DNA of 64,000 nt, taken from NCBI RefSeq assembly GCF_000427645.1, contig NZ_KE386571.1, positions 310,001 through 374,000 on the forward strand, written 5' to 3'. Origin of the DNA: Sphingomonas phyllosphaerae FA2. GTDB lineage: Bacteria > Pseudomonadota > Alphaproteobacteria > Sphingomonadales > Sphingomonadaceae. Every line of letters starts with the position of its first letter. Within the stretch, counting starts at the first letter, position 1. The position numbers were made by a program, and so were the translations under genes. Shown in pieces: positions 1-8,232 of this stretch. The notes under the pieces were generated by a model. It worked only from the letters and a program-made list of their open reading frames with translations. It was not told the origin of the DNA and ran no database searches.

Positions 1-306
1 TTCGCGCGTCCCGGCGGTCAGCGCGAGCGTCTTGGGAAAGCGTTCGGCATAGAGCGCGGCGAGGCGCTCGAAGCCGGCGCGGCGGCGTGCGGCGACAGCG
101 GCGTCGCACGCGTCGGCGCGGAAGAAGCGTTCGTCGACATGCGCGTAATACGGGATCTGCCCGGCGAGGCGCTTGGCCATGCGAACGTGGCCGCCGGGGC
201 CGGGATGCTTGGCGCGCGACAGCGCGAGCCGCTCGCGGCCCTTGGTGGCGGCGAACAGGGTGCCGGCGACGAGCCCGGCGACGGCGGCGAGGGTCTTTTT
301 CTCCAT
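1..306 (-). CDS. Putative class III (PLP-dependent) aminotransferase, N-terminal part only
   Basis: An open frame begins with ATG at 306 on the minus strand and runs off the left edge with no stop, giving 102 codons. The product starts MEKKTLAAVAGLVAGTLFAA, a short hydrophobic stretch. A basic region follows, then IPYYAHVDERFFRAD around residues 52-66 and RLAALYAERFPKT around residues 83-95. The last pattern resembles, from memory, the N-terminal extension of class III aminotransferases annotated in sphingomonads. The lysine-bearing catalytic part would lie outside the window, so the family is a tentative recognition. The gene is divergent from the downstream phosphatidylserine decarboxylase gene, with about 35 bp between them. 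That the frame is coding is more certain than the name. Confidence 0.45.
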   Translation of the reverse strand, partial: MEKKTLAAVAGLVAGTLFAATKGRERLALSRAKHPGPGGHVRMAKRLAGQIPYYAHVDERFFRADACDAAVAARRRAGFERLAALYAERFPKTLALTAGTRE

Positions 307-338
307 AGCGCCACTACGCGCGCCGCGATGACGCAGGT

Positions 339-1199
339 GTGACAATGCGAAGCGGACTGATGCGCGTGCTGATGCAGGAGGACCTCAATTTCCTGCTGAC
401 CAACCGCTTGCCGCGGCGCTGGGCGACGAAAATGGTCGGGCGGATCGCGGCAATCGAGCATCCGCTGGTCGCCAGGCCCGCATTGGCGGCGTGGCGGTTC
501 TTCTGCGACGTCGACCTGCGCGATGCCGAGACCACGCGCTTTTCGAGCTTGCGCAACGGGTTCATCCGGCGGCTGCGCGCGGGAGCGCGGGTGTTCGCGG
601 CGGGCGAGGGCGTGGTGGCGAGCCCGTGCGATGCGATCGTCGGCGCGCATGGACGCGTCGAGGACGGGCGGCTGTATCAGGTGAAGGGCTTTTCGTACCG
701 GCTCGACGAACTGGTGCCCGATGCGGCGCTGGCGGCGCGATTTGCCGATGGGTGGTTCGTGACGCTGCGGCTGACCGCGGGGATGTACCATCGCTTCCAT
801 GCGCCCGCCGATCTGACGGTGGAGGCGGTGACCTATCAGTCGGGCGATTGCTGGAACGTCAATCCAATCGCGTTGCGCCGCGTCGAGCGGCTGTTCTGCC
901 GCAACGAGCGCGCGGTGATCGAGGCACGCGGGGCGGCCGGGCGCGAGCTGCTGCTGGTGCCGGTCGCGGCGATTCTGGTGGCGAGCATCCGGCTGACGTT
1001 CCTTGATACCGAACGGACGTTGCGCGAGCAGGGGCCGGGACGGCGCGCGTGCGACGTGGCGGTGCGCAAGGGGGCGGAGATGGGGTGGTTCGAGCATGGC
1101 TCGACGATCGTGATGTTTCTGCCGGAGGCGGCGCGGCTGCGGGAGGGATTGCAAGAGGGGCAGGCGATCCGCGCGGGGGACGCGATCGCTGAGTGGTGA
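339..1199 (+). CDS. psd: Phosphatidylserine decarboxylase family protein
   Basis: The 286-residue product matches the phosphatidylserine decarboxylase family, which makes phosphatidylethanolamine from phosphatidylserine at the inner membrane. Near the C-terminus it carries WFEHGSTIVMF, the self-cleavage site. In this family the Ser of the GST motif (about residue 255) becomes the pyruvoyl prosthetic group and the chain splits into beta and alpha subunits. The residue before GST is His rather than the Leu of the classical LGST motif. The internal YHRFHAP segment is also typical of the family. The longest frame starts at a GTG at 339; an ATG at 345 is an equally good start and would remove two residues. 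No partner gene for phosphatidylserine synthase is visible here. Confidence 0.85.
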   Translation: MTMRSGLMRVLMQEDLNFLLTNRLPRRWATKMVGRIAAIEHPLVARPALAAWRFFCDVDLRDAETTRFSSLRNGFIRRLRAGARVFAAGEGVVASPCDAIVGAHGRVEDGRLYQVKGFSYRLDELVPDAALAARFADGWFVTLRLTAGMYHRFHAPADLTVEAVTYQSGDCWNVNPIALRRVERLFCRNERAVIEARGAAGRELLLVPVAAILVASIRLTFLDTERTLREQGPGRRACDVAVRKGAEMGWFEHGSTIVMFLPEAARLREGLQEGQAIRAGDAIAEW

Positions 1200-1218
1200 G
1201 GGGTTCCTGTCCTTCCTC

Positions 1219-1305
1219 GTCGCCCCGGACTTGATCCGGGGCCCCGCTTCTTTCTGGTGGCCGAGGCAAGAAGAAGCGGGATCCCGGATCAAGTCCGGGA
1301 TGACG
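1219..1305. repeat. Family A palindromic intergenic repeat, copy 1
   Basis: Two arms of about 34 bases face each other around a short variable loop. Each arm is itself a small palindrome with the core CCGGACTTGATCCGG. The repeat lies between psd and the stop of the histidine kinase gene, so it could act as a bidirectional 3' structure for two convergent genes. Confidence 0.9.
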
Positions 1306-1306
1306 G

Positions 1307-2632
1307 TTACGCCGCGGGCAGCGTCAGCGTCACCAACAGGCCATGCGGCGCATTCTCCGCCAGCGTCACCGACCCACCATAAAGCGCCGCCAGTTCCGCG
1401 ACGATCGGCAGCCCGAAGCCGTGGCCGTCGCCGCGCTCGTCGAGCCGCGTGCCGGGTTGCAGCACCTGCGCGCGCGCGGTGGCGGGGATGCCGGAGCCGT
1501 CGTCGGCGATCGTCACCGCGACACTGCGCCCGTCGCGGTGCGCGGCAACGACGATCCGCGACGCGGCGTGGCGCGCGGCATTGTCGAGCAGGTTGCCGAG
1601 CAATTCGTCGAGGTCCTGCGCATCGACCGCGACCGCAATGTCGTCCGTGATCTCGCGTACGATCGTCAGCGGCGGGCCGTCGTGAAGCCGCTCCACCACC
1701 ACCGCGATGTCCGCAACCGCATGCGCGAGCGGCGTAGCGACGCGGCGGTTGACCGCGGCGGCGCGCGCACGGGCGAGATGGTGGCGAATCGTGCGGTCGA
1801 TCCGCGCGACGGTCGCGGCGAGGCGCGGCTGGTCGCGCAGGTCGATCGCCAGCGCGGCGACCGGGGTCTTGAGCGCATGGGCGAGATTGGCGGCCGAAGC
1901 GCGCGCGGTCGCGAGTGCGGCGGCATTGTCCACGGTCAGTGCGTTGAGTTCGCTCGCCAGCGGCGCAAGTTCGGCGGGCTGGTCTTCGTCGACCTGCTCG
2001 CGCGCGCCGATGCGGATCGCCGCGACCTGTTCGCGCAGCCGGCGCAGCGGGCGCAGCGCGATGCGGAGCTGGACGAGCAATGCGCCGGTCAGCAACGCCG
2101 CGACGCCGGCGAGCGCCATCAGCAACGGCGTGAGCGCGCCCTCGATCGGCCGCGCGATCACGTCACGAGGTGCGGCGGCGGTCAGCGTCACGTCGCCGCG
2201 GCGAGTGGTGAGCGTGATCGTGCGGGCGTGGAGCGTCCCGCCGTCCGCCGCTTTCGCCTCCACCGGGTGTGGCCCGGGTGGGGCGGGCGGCGCGGGTGGC
2301 GCCGGCGGGGTGGGCGGTCCCGCGGGTGGGGCAGGAATGTCGGCGGCTCCGATCGCGCCGTCCGGTCCCTTGATCTGCCATTGCCAGCCGGGGTCGCTGC
2401 CGAACGCCGCCGCCCGCTGCGTCAATCGCGTGCGATCGACACGCCCCTCACCGTCGACGACCGAGGCGAGCACCAGCAGTTGCGCATCGAGCCGACGGTC
2501 GAGCCCCTCGGTCACGAACCGCCCGAGCAGCCCGGCCATCACCGCTCCCGCCAGCACCAGCGCCAGCATCGTCGCCGCCGCCGACACCAGCAGCATCCGG
2601 GCCTGCAGCGAACGCGGCAAAAGCCGGCTCAT
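1307..2632 (-). CDS. Two-component sensor histidine kinase with proline-rich periplasmic segment
   Basis: The 441-residue product has a membrane segment at about residues 13-36, a periplasmic region, a second membrane segment at about 166-188, a HAMP-like region to about 240, a phosphoacceptor box LAHALKTPVA with His252, and an HATPase domain with N-box (LLGNLLDNAARHA), G1 (DDGSG) and G2 (GHGFGLP). All parts needed for autophosphorylation are present. The periplasmic domain contains an unusual run made almost only of Pro, Ala and Gly at about residues 100-121. The ATG at 2632 overlaps the TGA of the response regulator gene in an ATGA arrangement, so the two are translated together. The arrangement resembles PhoQ/QseC-type kinases, but the signal is unknown. 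Confidence 0.92.
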   Translation of the reverse strand: MSRLLPRSLQARMLLVSAAATMLALVLAGAVMAGLLGRFVTEGLDRRLDAQLLVLASVVDGEGRVDRTRLTQRAAAFGSDPGWQWQIKGPDGAIGAADIPAPPAGPPTPPAPPAPPAPPGPHPVEAKAADGGTLHARTITLTTRRGDVTLTAAAPRDVIARPIEGALTPLLMALAGVAALLTGALLVQLRIALRPLRRLREQVAAIRIGAREQVDEDQPAELAPLASELNALTVDNAAALATARASAANLAHALKTPVAALAIDLRDQPRLAATVARIDRTIRHHLARARAAAVNRRVATPLAHAVADIAVVVERLHDGPPLTIVREITDDIAVAVDAQDLDELLGNLLDNAARHAASRIVVAAHRDGRSVAVTIADDGSGIPATARAQVLQPGTRLDERGDGHGFGLPIVAELAALYGGSVTLAENAPHGLLVTLTLPAA

Positions 2633-3291
2633 GCCGGGCACACCAGTCGATAGCCGCGCCCGCGCACCGTCTCGATCAGCGTCGCGCCGATCTTCTTGCG
2701 CAGTCGCCCGACGATCACCTCGAGGCTGTTCGAGTCGACATCGGCATCGCCTTCGTAGACGCGCTCCAGCAGGTCGAGCCGCTCGATCACCGCGTTGCGA
2801 TGGAGCATCAGCTGCGACAGCACGCGCCATTCGAAGGCGGTGAGCTTGAGGGGCAAACCGTCGAGTTCGAACACGCCGGTTTGTGTGTCGAACGAGAGCG
2901 GACCGCACGCAACCAGTGCCTGCGCATGGCCAGCCGCACGGCGCATCAAGGCGCGGAGCCGCATCACCAGTTCCTCGACGCGGAACGGCTTGACGAGGAA
3001 GTCGTCCGCGCCGGCCTTGAACCCGGCGACCTTGTCCGACCAGCCATCGCGCGCGGTGAGGATCAGCACCGGCAGGTCGCGGTGCGCGTCGCGCCACGCC
3101 TTGAGCACCGAAATGCCGTCGCGCCCCGGCAGCCCGAGGTCGAGCACTGCGGCGTCGAACCGCTCAGTTTCGCCGAGATGCGCGGCGTCGATGCCGTTAG
3201 CGGCAAGGTCGACCGCAAAATTCTCCTCGCGCAGCGCGCGCGCGATCGCCGACCCGAGATCGCGGTCGTCCTCGACCAGCAGGATACGCAT
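2629..3291 (-). CDS. OmpR/PhoB-family response regulator
   Basis: The 220-residue product is a response regulator with a receiver domain (acidic pocket EDD at 7-9, phosphoacceptor Asp51 in VLDLGLPG, Thr79, Lys101 in VKPF) and a C-terminal winged-helix DNA-binding domain ending in ETVRGRGYRL. It should be phosphorylated by the kinase encoded immediately downstream, with which it overlaps by four bases. I chose the ATG at 3291 because MRILLVEDD is the canonical N-terminus. Upstream in-frame codons read into a family A repeat and are not plausible protein. Its targets are unknown; the divergent proline-rich exported protein is the nearest candidate. Confidence 0.93.
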   Translation of the reverse strand: MRILLVEDDRDLGSAIARALREENFAVDLAANGIDAAHLGETERFDAAVLDLGLPGRDGISVLKAWRDAHRDLPVLILTARDGWSDKVAGFKAGADDFLVKPFRVEELVMRLRALMRRAAGHAQALVACGPLSFDTQTGVFELDGLPLKLTAFEWRVLSQLMLHRNAVIERLDLLERVYEGDADVDSNSLEVIVGRLRKKIGATLIETVRGRGYRLVCPA

Positions 3292-3333
3292 CGTGCCCCT
3301 TTCTTCGTGTGTGCGTGAACCATGTCCCCTTTG

Positions 3334-3412
3334 GTCATCCCGGACTTGATCCGGGATCCCGCTTCTTGCCACCGTCGCTGAAAGCGGGGCCCCGGATCAA
3401 GTCCGGGGCGAC
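3334..3412. repeat. Family A palindromic intergenic repeat, copy 2
   Basis: The same two-arm structure as the copy at 1219-1305, with a shorter loop. It lies in the divergent gap between the response regulator and the proline-rich protein gene, so any regulatory region there has to work around it. Confidence 0.88.
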
Positions 3413-3545
3413 GGGGAGGTGCAGGTGCTTCCTGCTGTCTTCCGCCCTATGCCGATCGCTTAAACCGAAACTGAACGATCCGGTTCAGCGCGGGTGCCAG
3501 GGGGCGCGCCTAAACATCGCTCATCAACCCGAAGAGGAGTGAGTG

Positions 3546-4190
3546 ATGAAAGCTTCGATGATCCCGCATCTGTCGCGCGGGCAGCGTATTGCGCTCGGTG
3601 GTGCCGCCTTGCTGGCGATGGGTGCCGCCGGTGGTGCCGGCGCGGTGCAGCTGACGCGTCCGAGCGTCGAGATGGCGCCGACCGTGCCGACCGCGATCGC
3701 CAAACTGCCTGCCACCAGCGGCATCGTGACGGTGCGTGGGCGCGTCGCGGGTGTCTATGGCACGCGCTTTCTGGTCGAGGATGCCAGTGGGCGGACGCTG
3801 GTCGACGCCGGGTCGGGCGCGGGCTCGCTGACCAAGGGCGCGCCGGTGCTGGTGCAGGGCCGCTTCGACGACGGGCAGTTGCGGGCGCGCTTCCTCGCCG
3901 ATCAGGGCGGGGTGCGCGAGGTCGGCGCGCCGCCGCCTCCGCCGCCCCCGCCCGCGCCGGGGGCTGGCGCACCGCCGCCTCCGCCGCCGGGAGCCGGTGC
4001 GCCGCCGCCCCCTCCGCCCGGCGCGGGTGCTCCGCCGCCTCCGCCCCCGCCGGGCGCTGGCGCACCGCCGGCTCCGCCTGCACCGGGCGCTGGTGCTCCA
4101 CCGCCCCCGCCCGCACCGGGCGCCGGCGCGCCGCCGCCGCCACCGGTGAACGGGCAGGTGACGCCCGCGCCGGTCGCGCCGCGCGCGTGA
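3546..4190 (+). CDS. Exported proline-rich repeat protein with OB-fold-like domain
   Basis: The 214-residue product starts at ATG 3546, just after an AGAGGAGTG ribosome-binding region. A positively charged N-terminus precedes a hydrophobic stretch at about residues 16-35 that could be a signal or anchor. A compact beta-rich domain of about 65 residues follows ([20 protein letters not shown] and [13 protein letters not shown]), which resembles small OB-fold proteins. The C-terminal 75 residues are repeats of the type [10 protein letters not shown], with 5-7 Pro per unit. Such tails often span the cell wall or bind partners, but no role is shown here. It is divergent from the two-component genes, whose kinase also has a Pro/Ala-rich extracytoplasmic run. 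I do not recognise a named family. Confidence 0.8.
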   Translation: MKASMIPHLSRGQRIALGGAALLAMGAAGGAGAVQLTRPSVEMAPTVPTAIAKLPATSGIVTVRGRVAGVYGTRFLVEDASGRTLVDAGSGAGSLTKGAPVLVQGRFDDGQLRARFLADQGGVREVGAPPPPPPPPAPGAGAPPPPPPGAGAPPPPPPGAGAPPPPPPPGAGAPPAPPAPGAGAPPPPPAPGAGAPPPPPVNGQVTPAPVAPRA

Positions 4191-4198
4191 TCGAACCG

Positions 4199-4231
4199 GG
4201 GGAGCAGCGCCACGCGCGCTGCTCCCCTTTT
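4199..4231 (+). terminator. Rho-independent terminator after the proline-rich gene
   Basis: An 11-bp perfect stem GGGGAGCAGCG/CGCTGCTCCCC with a 7-base loop is followed directly by TTTT. It begins nine bases after the stop of the proline-rich gene. On the other strand there is no T-run, so it should stop only plus-strand transcripts. Confidence 0.8.
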
Positions 4232-4237
4232 CGCGCG

Positions 4238-5191
4238 TCAGGCGGTTTCGGGGACCGGCGTCAGCGCCGCGCCGGTGTCGAACCAGCTGATGAGGTTATC
4301 GACCACCAACTGCCCCATCGCCGCGCGGGTCTGTTCGGAGGCCGAACCGAGGTGCGGCAGCAGCACGACATTGTCCATCGCGCGCAGCTCGGCAGGGACG
4401 TGCGGCTCGTCGGCATAGACGTCGAGCCCGGCGGCGAGGATCGTCCCCGTGCGCAGCGCGGCGATCAGCGCCGGCTCGTCGGTGACGCTGCCGCGTGCGA
4501 CGTTGATGAAGATGCCGTCCTTGCCCAGCGCCTCCAGCACCTCTGCATTGACCAGATGGCGCGTCGACGCGCCGCCCGGCACGATGGCGATCAGCACGTC
4601 GCAGGCTTGGGCGAGTGCGACCGGGCTGTCGTGATAGGCATAGGCCACGTTGTCGCGCCGGGTCCGCTGGTGATAGGCGATCGCGACATCGAACCCTTTC
4701 AGCCGCCGCGCAATCTGCTGCCCGATCGCGCCCAGCCCGAGGATGCCGACCGTCCGCCCGCGCAGCGTCGGGGAGAGCGGGAAGGGGGCCTGCTCCCACT
4801 GCCCCTCGCGCACGTAGCGATCCGCCTGCGGCAGGCGCCGGATCGTCGCGAGCAACAGCCCGAGTGCGAGGTCGGCGACCTCGGCGTCCAGCACACCGGG
4901 GGTGTTGGTGACCATGATCCCGCGCGCCGCCGCCGCCCGCGCGTCGATATTGTCATAGCCGACACCGAAATTGGCGACGATCTCCAGCGCGGGCAGCCGG
5001 TCGAACAGCGCGGCATCGACCCGGCCGGCAAGCGTATTGGCGGCCATCCCGCGGATCGTCGGCCCGTGTTCCGCCAGATAGGCATCGGCGTCGGGCTGCT
5101 CCCACAACCGGTGCAGCGTGAAGCGTGCTTCGAGCGCGGCGATCACCGCGCCGGGCATCGGGGCGGGCATGAGGATATGTGTGTCGGTCAT
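4238..5191 (-). CDS. D-isomer-specific 2-hydroxyacid dehydrogenase (hydroxypyruvate/glyoxylate reductase type)
   Basis: The 317-residue product is an NAD(P)H-dependent dehydrogenase of the D-2-hydroxyacid family. It has the Rossmann motif GILGLGAIG around residue 150 and the substrate-binding Arg in FINVARGS. The catalytic Glu is in YADEP and the catalytic His in LLPHLGS. These residues make it a likely glyoxylate/hydroxypyruvate reductase, although the substrate cannot be read with certainty. The start is ATG 5191, which gives MTDTHILMPAPMPG. It converges on the proline-rich gene across a terminator. It has the usual length for the family and looks intact. Confidence 0.9.
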   Translation of the reverse strand: MTDTHILMPAPMPGAVIAALEARFTLHRLWEQPDADAYLAEHGPTIRGMAANTLAGRVDAALFDRLPALEIVANFGVGYDNIDARAAAARGIMVTNTPGVLDAEVADLALGLLLATIRRLPQADRYVREGQWEQAPFPLSPTLRGRTVGILGLGAIGQQIARRLKGFDVAIAYHQRTRRDNVAYAYHDSPVALAQACDVLIAIVPGGASTRHLVNAEVLEALGKDGIFINVARGSVTDEPALIAALRTGTILAAGLDVYADEPHVPAELRAMDNVVLLPHLGSASEQTRAAMGQLVVDNLISWFDTGAALTPVPETA

Positions 5192-5223
5192 GCCCGCCGG
5201 TGTAGCGGCTCGTGCGCTGCGCG

Positions 5224-5409
5224 TCAGCCGGCCGGGCGCGCGCCGGGCGTACCGCATTTGACGAACTTTCCATTCGCGCCCTTGCAGCGCGTCGCCTTGG
5301 CGGGCGGGCATTTGACGAATTTGCCGGTCTTCGGGTCCTTGCACGGCGCGGCGGCGACGGGCGGAGCCATCAGCGTCAGCGCGGCGGCGACGGCGAGCAG
5401 GCGGAACAT
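5224..5409 (-). CDS. Small exported cysteine-containing protein, unknown function
   Basis: The 61-residue product starts at ATG 5409 behind a GGAGGGTG ribosome-binding site. It has a clear signal peptide (MFRLLAVAAALTLMAPPVAAA). The mature part is only about 40 residues and holds two versions of one motif, CKDPKTGKFVKC and CKGANGKFVKC, giving four cysteines. This suggests an internal duplication and two small disulphide loops in the periplasm. It lies 32 bp upstream of the dehydrogenase gene on the same strand and may be cotranscribed. I do not know a characterised homologue. Confidence 0.7.
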   Translation of the reverse strand: MFRLLAVAAALTLMAPPVAAAPCKDPKTGKFVKCPPAKATRCKGANGKFVKCGTPGARPAG

Positions 5410-5541
5410 CGGACACCCTCCAGCCCGACGATCGGGCACAATCGAGGTTAAGGCCTTCTTTCTGCGACGGAAAGAGGAAGGGCTTGTCCGCTCAACGGTT
5501 TAGCGACGATATGCTGCGCGACAATGAGAAGGAGGGGCAAG

Positions 5542-5970
5542 ATGCGACTGATCCTGTGTGCGGGCGTGGCGGCGTTGTTGGCGGGCGGCGTGGCGCAGGC
5601 CGAGCCGGCGAAACTCGATCCGAAGACAGTGATCTACGAGCTGCGCACTTACTATCCCGCGCCCGGCAAGGCGGCGGCGCTCAACGCGCGCTTCCGTGAG
5701 CATACGCTGGGGCTGTTCGCCAAGCATGGCATGACCAATGTCGCCTATTGGAATGAGATCCCCACCGATGCCGCGCCCGAGGGGCGGGTGGTCTATGTGC
5801 TCGCCTATCCCAGCCGTGCGGCGCGCGAGGCGGACTGGGCGGCGTTCGGCAAAGACCCGGAGTGGCAGAAGGTCGTCGCCGCCTCCGAGGCGGCGGGCAA
5901 GCTGGTGACGAAGGTCGACAGCGTGTTCATGACCGCGACGGATTATTCGCCGCCGATCCTTCCGAAATGA
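5542..5970 (+). CDS. Exported NIPSNAP-family protein
   Basis: The 142-residue product begins at ATG 5542, five bases after a strong AGGAGGGG site. A signal peptide (residues 1-20, cleaved near AQA) precedes a NIPSNAP-type domain. The domain is marked by IYELRTYYPAPGKAAALNARF, the pattern AKHGMTNVAYW, and the later stretch YVLAYPSRAAREADWAAF. NIPSNAP domains are ferredoxin-like dimeric folds with no defined enzyme activity in bacteria. It stands alone between the divergent small exported protein and a family B repeat that directly follows its stop. Confidence 0.85.
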   Translation: MRLILCAGVAALLAGGVAQAEPAKLDPKTVIYELRTYYPAPGKAAALNARFREHTLGLFAKHGMTNVAYWNEIPTDAAPEGRVVYVLAYPSRAAREADWAAFGKDPEWQKVVAASEAAGKLVTKVDSVFMTATDYSPPILPK

Positions 5971-5980
5971 TCGTCACCCC

Positions 5981-6055
5981 GTCATTGCGAGCGGAGCGAA
6001 GCAATCCAGGGCCGGATCAGGACGCCCTGGATTGCCGCGCTACGCTCGCAATGAC
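5981..6055. repeat. Family B palindromic intergenic repeat, copy 1
   Basis: A 75-base near-perfect palindrome of the type GTCATTGCGAGCGGAGCGAA ... CGCTCGCAATGAC, with central hairpin CCAGGGC/GCCCTGG. It separates two convergent genes. Confidence 0.9.
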
Positions 6056-6057
6056 GA

Positions 6058-7389
6058 TCAGGCCGCGCCGCCCGGCTTGAGCAGGTCGAGCACCGCCGCG
6101 GTCATCGCGGTCGCGCCGGTGGTGACGACCGCCTGCGGATCGACCTTGAACAATGGCGAATGGTGCGAAGGGATCGGCGGTCCACCTTTCGCGGCGGCAT
6201 CGAACGCCGCCTGTTGCGTGCCGCCGACCGCGAAATAATAGCCCTTGATGCCGTATTTGGGCTCGATGAACGCGGCGAAATCTTCCGCGCCCATGCCCTT
6301 TTGCTGGAACGGGATCACCTTGTCGGCGCCCAGTGTCGTCGCCATTACCGCATTGAGCCGGCGTGCCAGCGCGGCGTCGTTGACCGTTGTCGGCGTGCCC
6401 TCGATCACGGTGACGACCGGCAGCTTGTCGGCGGGCATCCCGTTAAGCTCGCCGATGCCGCGCGCGACGCGCCGGATACCGGCGAGCAGTTGCGCGCGCG
6501 TCGCTTCGTCGTTGGCGCGCACGGTCACCTGCAATTTCGCCTGATCCGAGATGATGTTGTGCTTCAGCCCGGCGTGGAAGCTGCCGACGGTGATGACCGC
6601 CGGGCGCAGCGGCTGGCGCTCGCGGCTGACCAGCCCCTGCAGCGCGATGACCAGCTGGCTGGCCATATAGACCGGGTCCTTGCCCGCCTGCGGGCTCGCG
6701 CCATGCGCCCCGATGCCGGGGACGATGATGTCGACGCTGTCGGACGAGCTGTACTGGATGTCCTCCGACGCCGAGACGGTGCCGGCCAGCCCTTCGGAAT
6801 TTGAGTGATAGGCCAAAGCGTAGTCGGGTTTGGGGAAGCGCGTGTAGAGCCCGTCCTTGACCATCGCCGCTGCGCCGCCGACGCGTTCCTCGGCGGGCTG
6901 GACGACGAAGACGACCGTCCCGGCCCAGCGGTCCTTCAGCGCCGCCAGCCGGCGCGCGGTCGCGACCAGCCCGACGATGTGCGTGTCGTGCCCGCAGGCG
7001 TGCATCACCGGCGCTTCGACCCCGTCGATGCCGACCTGCCGCACGGTGCTGGCATTGGCGAGCCCGGATTTCTCCTCGACCGGCAGCCCGTCCATGTCGG
7101 CGCGGACCAGCACGACCGGACCGTTGCCGTTCTTCAGCACGCCGACCACGCCGGTGCCGCCGACCTTTTCGGTCACCTGCACGCCTTTGATTGCGCGCAG
7201 TGCCGCCGCCATCTTTGCGGCGGTGCGTTCTTCCTTGAACGACAGCTCGGGGTGCCGATGGAAGTCGTCCCACATCGCGGCGAGCGACGTGTCGTAATCG
7301 GCGCGGATCGCCGCGGCATAATCGGGCTCGGCGGACGCGGGCGGCGCGAACGCGCCCAGCGCGGCGGCGGCGAGAAGCAGATGACGCAT
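6058..7389 (-). CDS. Periplasmic M20-family amidohydrolase/peptidase
   Basis: The 443-residue product has a signal peptide (residues 1-20) and a full M20/HipO-type metallohydrolase domain. It shows the first metal site VRADMDGLPVEE, the HACGHDTHIVGL motif, the QPAEERVGGA segment with catalytic and metal Glu residues, and the C-terminal GAEDFA and SHHSPLF segments. A dimerisation lid lies in between. Such enzymes cleave N-acyl amino acids or related amides, and the exported location points to scavenging of peptides or conjugates. The gene is single, with a family B repeat at each end. It appears intact; the substrate is not known. Confidence 0.92.
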   Translation of the reverse strand: MRHLLLAAAALGAFAPPASAEPDYAAAIRADYDTSLAAMWDDFHRHPELSFKEERTAAKMAAALRAIKGVQVTEKVGGTGVVGVLKNGNGPVVLVRADMDGLPVEEKSGLANASTVRQVGIDGVEAPVMHACGHDTHIVGLVATARRLAALKDRWAGTVVFVVQPAEERVGGAAAMVKDGLYTRFPKPDYALAYHSNSEGLAGTVSASEDIQYSSSDSVDIIVPGIGAHGASPQAGKDPVYMASQLVIALQGLVSRERQPLRPAVITVGSFHAGLKHNIISDQAKLQVTVRANDEATRAQLLAGIRRVARGIGELNGMPADKLPVVTVIEGTPTTVNDAALARRLNAVMATTLGADKVIPFQQKGMGAEDFAAFIEPKYGIKGYYFAVGGTQQAAFDAAAKGGPPIPSHHSPLFKVDPQAVVTTGATAMTAAVLDLLKPGGAA

Positions 7390-7463
7390 GGCAAGACCCC
7401 CTTGTTTTCCGCAGCCTAGGGTCTGCGTCCGGTCACAACAAGCGATCGTGTGCGCCGTCGACC

Positions 7464-7538
7464 GTCATTGCGAGCGGAGCGAAGCAATCCAGGGCCGGAT
7501 CAGGACGCCCTGGATTGCTTCGCTACGCTCGCAATGAC
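7464..7538. repeat. Family B palindromic intergenic repeat, copy 2
   Basis: A near-identical copy of the repeat at 5981-6055. Together the two copies bracket the M20 amidohydrolase gene. Confidence 0.9.
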
Positions 7539-7551
7539 GAAGGCGCGTCAA

Positions 7552-8052
7552 TTACATCCGCAGCGTCGCCGACAGATAGAAGCTGCGACCGTAGAAGCTG
7601 CTCTCCTGCCAGATCGACGGATTGTTGTTGTAATAGGCTTCCTCGCGGCTGTTGTTGAGGTTGATGACGCCCGCCGCGAAGCTGAGATAATCGGTCGGGG
7701 TGAAGCCCGCCGACAGATCGAATTGCGTGCGGGCGCGCACCGTATGGCCCTCGGTCGCGAAGAAGCTGTCGGCGCCATTCTGTTCGTAGGAGCTGCGGTA
7801 ATTGGCCGACAGCCGCAGGCTGAACAGCCGGTTTTCCCAATAAGGCGTGATGTTCGCGGTGTTCTTCGACAGGTTGCGCACCGTGAAGCCGGTGCCGATC
7901 GCCACCTTGGTCGGGATCACGCGCGTGTAGTTGGCGAGCAAGCCGAAGCTGTCGACCGGCAGCCAGCGGTCGAACGACTGGTTCCAGCTCACCTCGACGC
8001 CGCGAATGCGGATCGTGCTGGGGTCGTTCGAGGTCTGCGTGATGTCCTGACC
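7552..8052 (-). pseudogene. 3' remnant of a TonB-dependent receptor gene
   Basis: This minus-strand frame encodes about 165 residues of the C-terminal beta-barrel of a TonB-dependent receptor. It includes an IRIRGVEVSWNQSF segment, alternating aromatic strands, LSFAAGVINLNNSREEAY, and the final strand FYLSATLRM with a terminal aromatic or hydrophobic residue. There is no start codon in a sensible place: the frame is closed by a TAG a few codons upstream of 8052. The plug domain and most of the barrel, normally 600-800 residues, are missing. The break lies close to 8050-8075. It is best read as a gene fragment left by a deletion or rearrangement. Confidence 0.85.
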
Positions 8053-8232
8053 ACACGGTACGGTGGTCTAGCTTCCTCTGCTCAGGAAGGCACTAGGCTG
8101 CCAGGCTGAGGACGGCGCGCCAAGGCTTATGTCGTGACGCACCAGTCGCTTTCCGCTGTCATTTCGGGTCGACCTTGAACTTCGCTTTGCCAAACGCGGA
8201 GTCTTCGGGTCAGGTACGGAACATGGCGACGG
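8053..8232. other. Unassigned spacer at the receptor truncation point
   Basis: About 180 bases lie between the truncated receptor and the stop of eda. No frame here reads as convincing protein, and no repeat family of this window is present. It could be the scar of a lost mobile element or the 3' flank of the ED operon. I see no intact inverted ends. Confidence 0.4.

Noticed and set aside
18..1292. A 424-codon minus-strand frame over psd
   Set aside because: Antisense shadow of psd. The frame of the true partial gene at 1-306 is different.
3334..3412. Considered the dispersed palindromes as CRISPR repeats or insertion-sequence ends
   Set aside because: There are no regularly spaced direct repeats or spacers, no transposase frame between copies, and each copy is a self-contained palindrome.
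3494..5503. A 669-codon plus-strand frame over the proline-rich protein and the dehydrogenase
   Set aside because: It spans two identified genes in another frame or strand and crosses a terminator.
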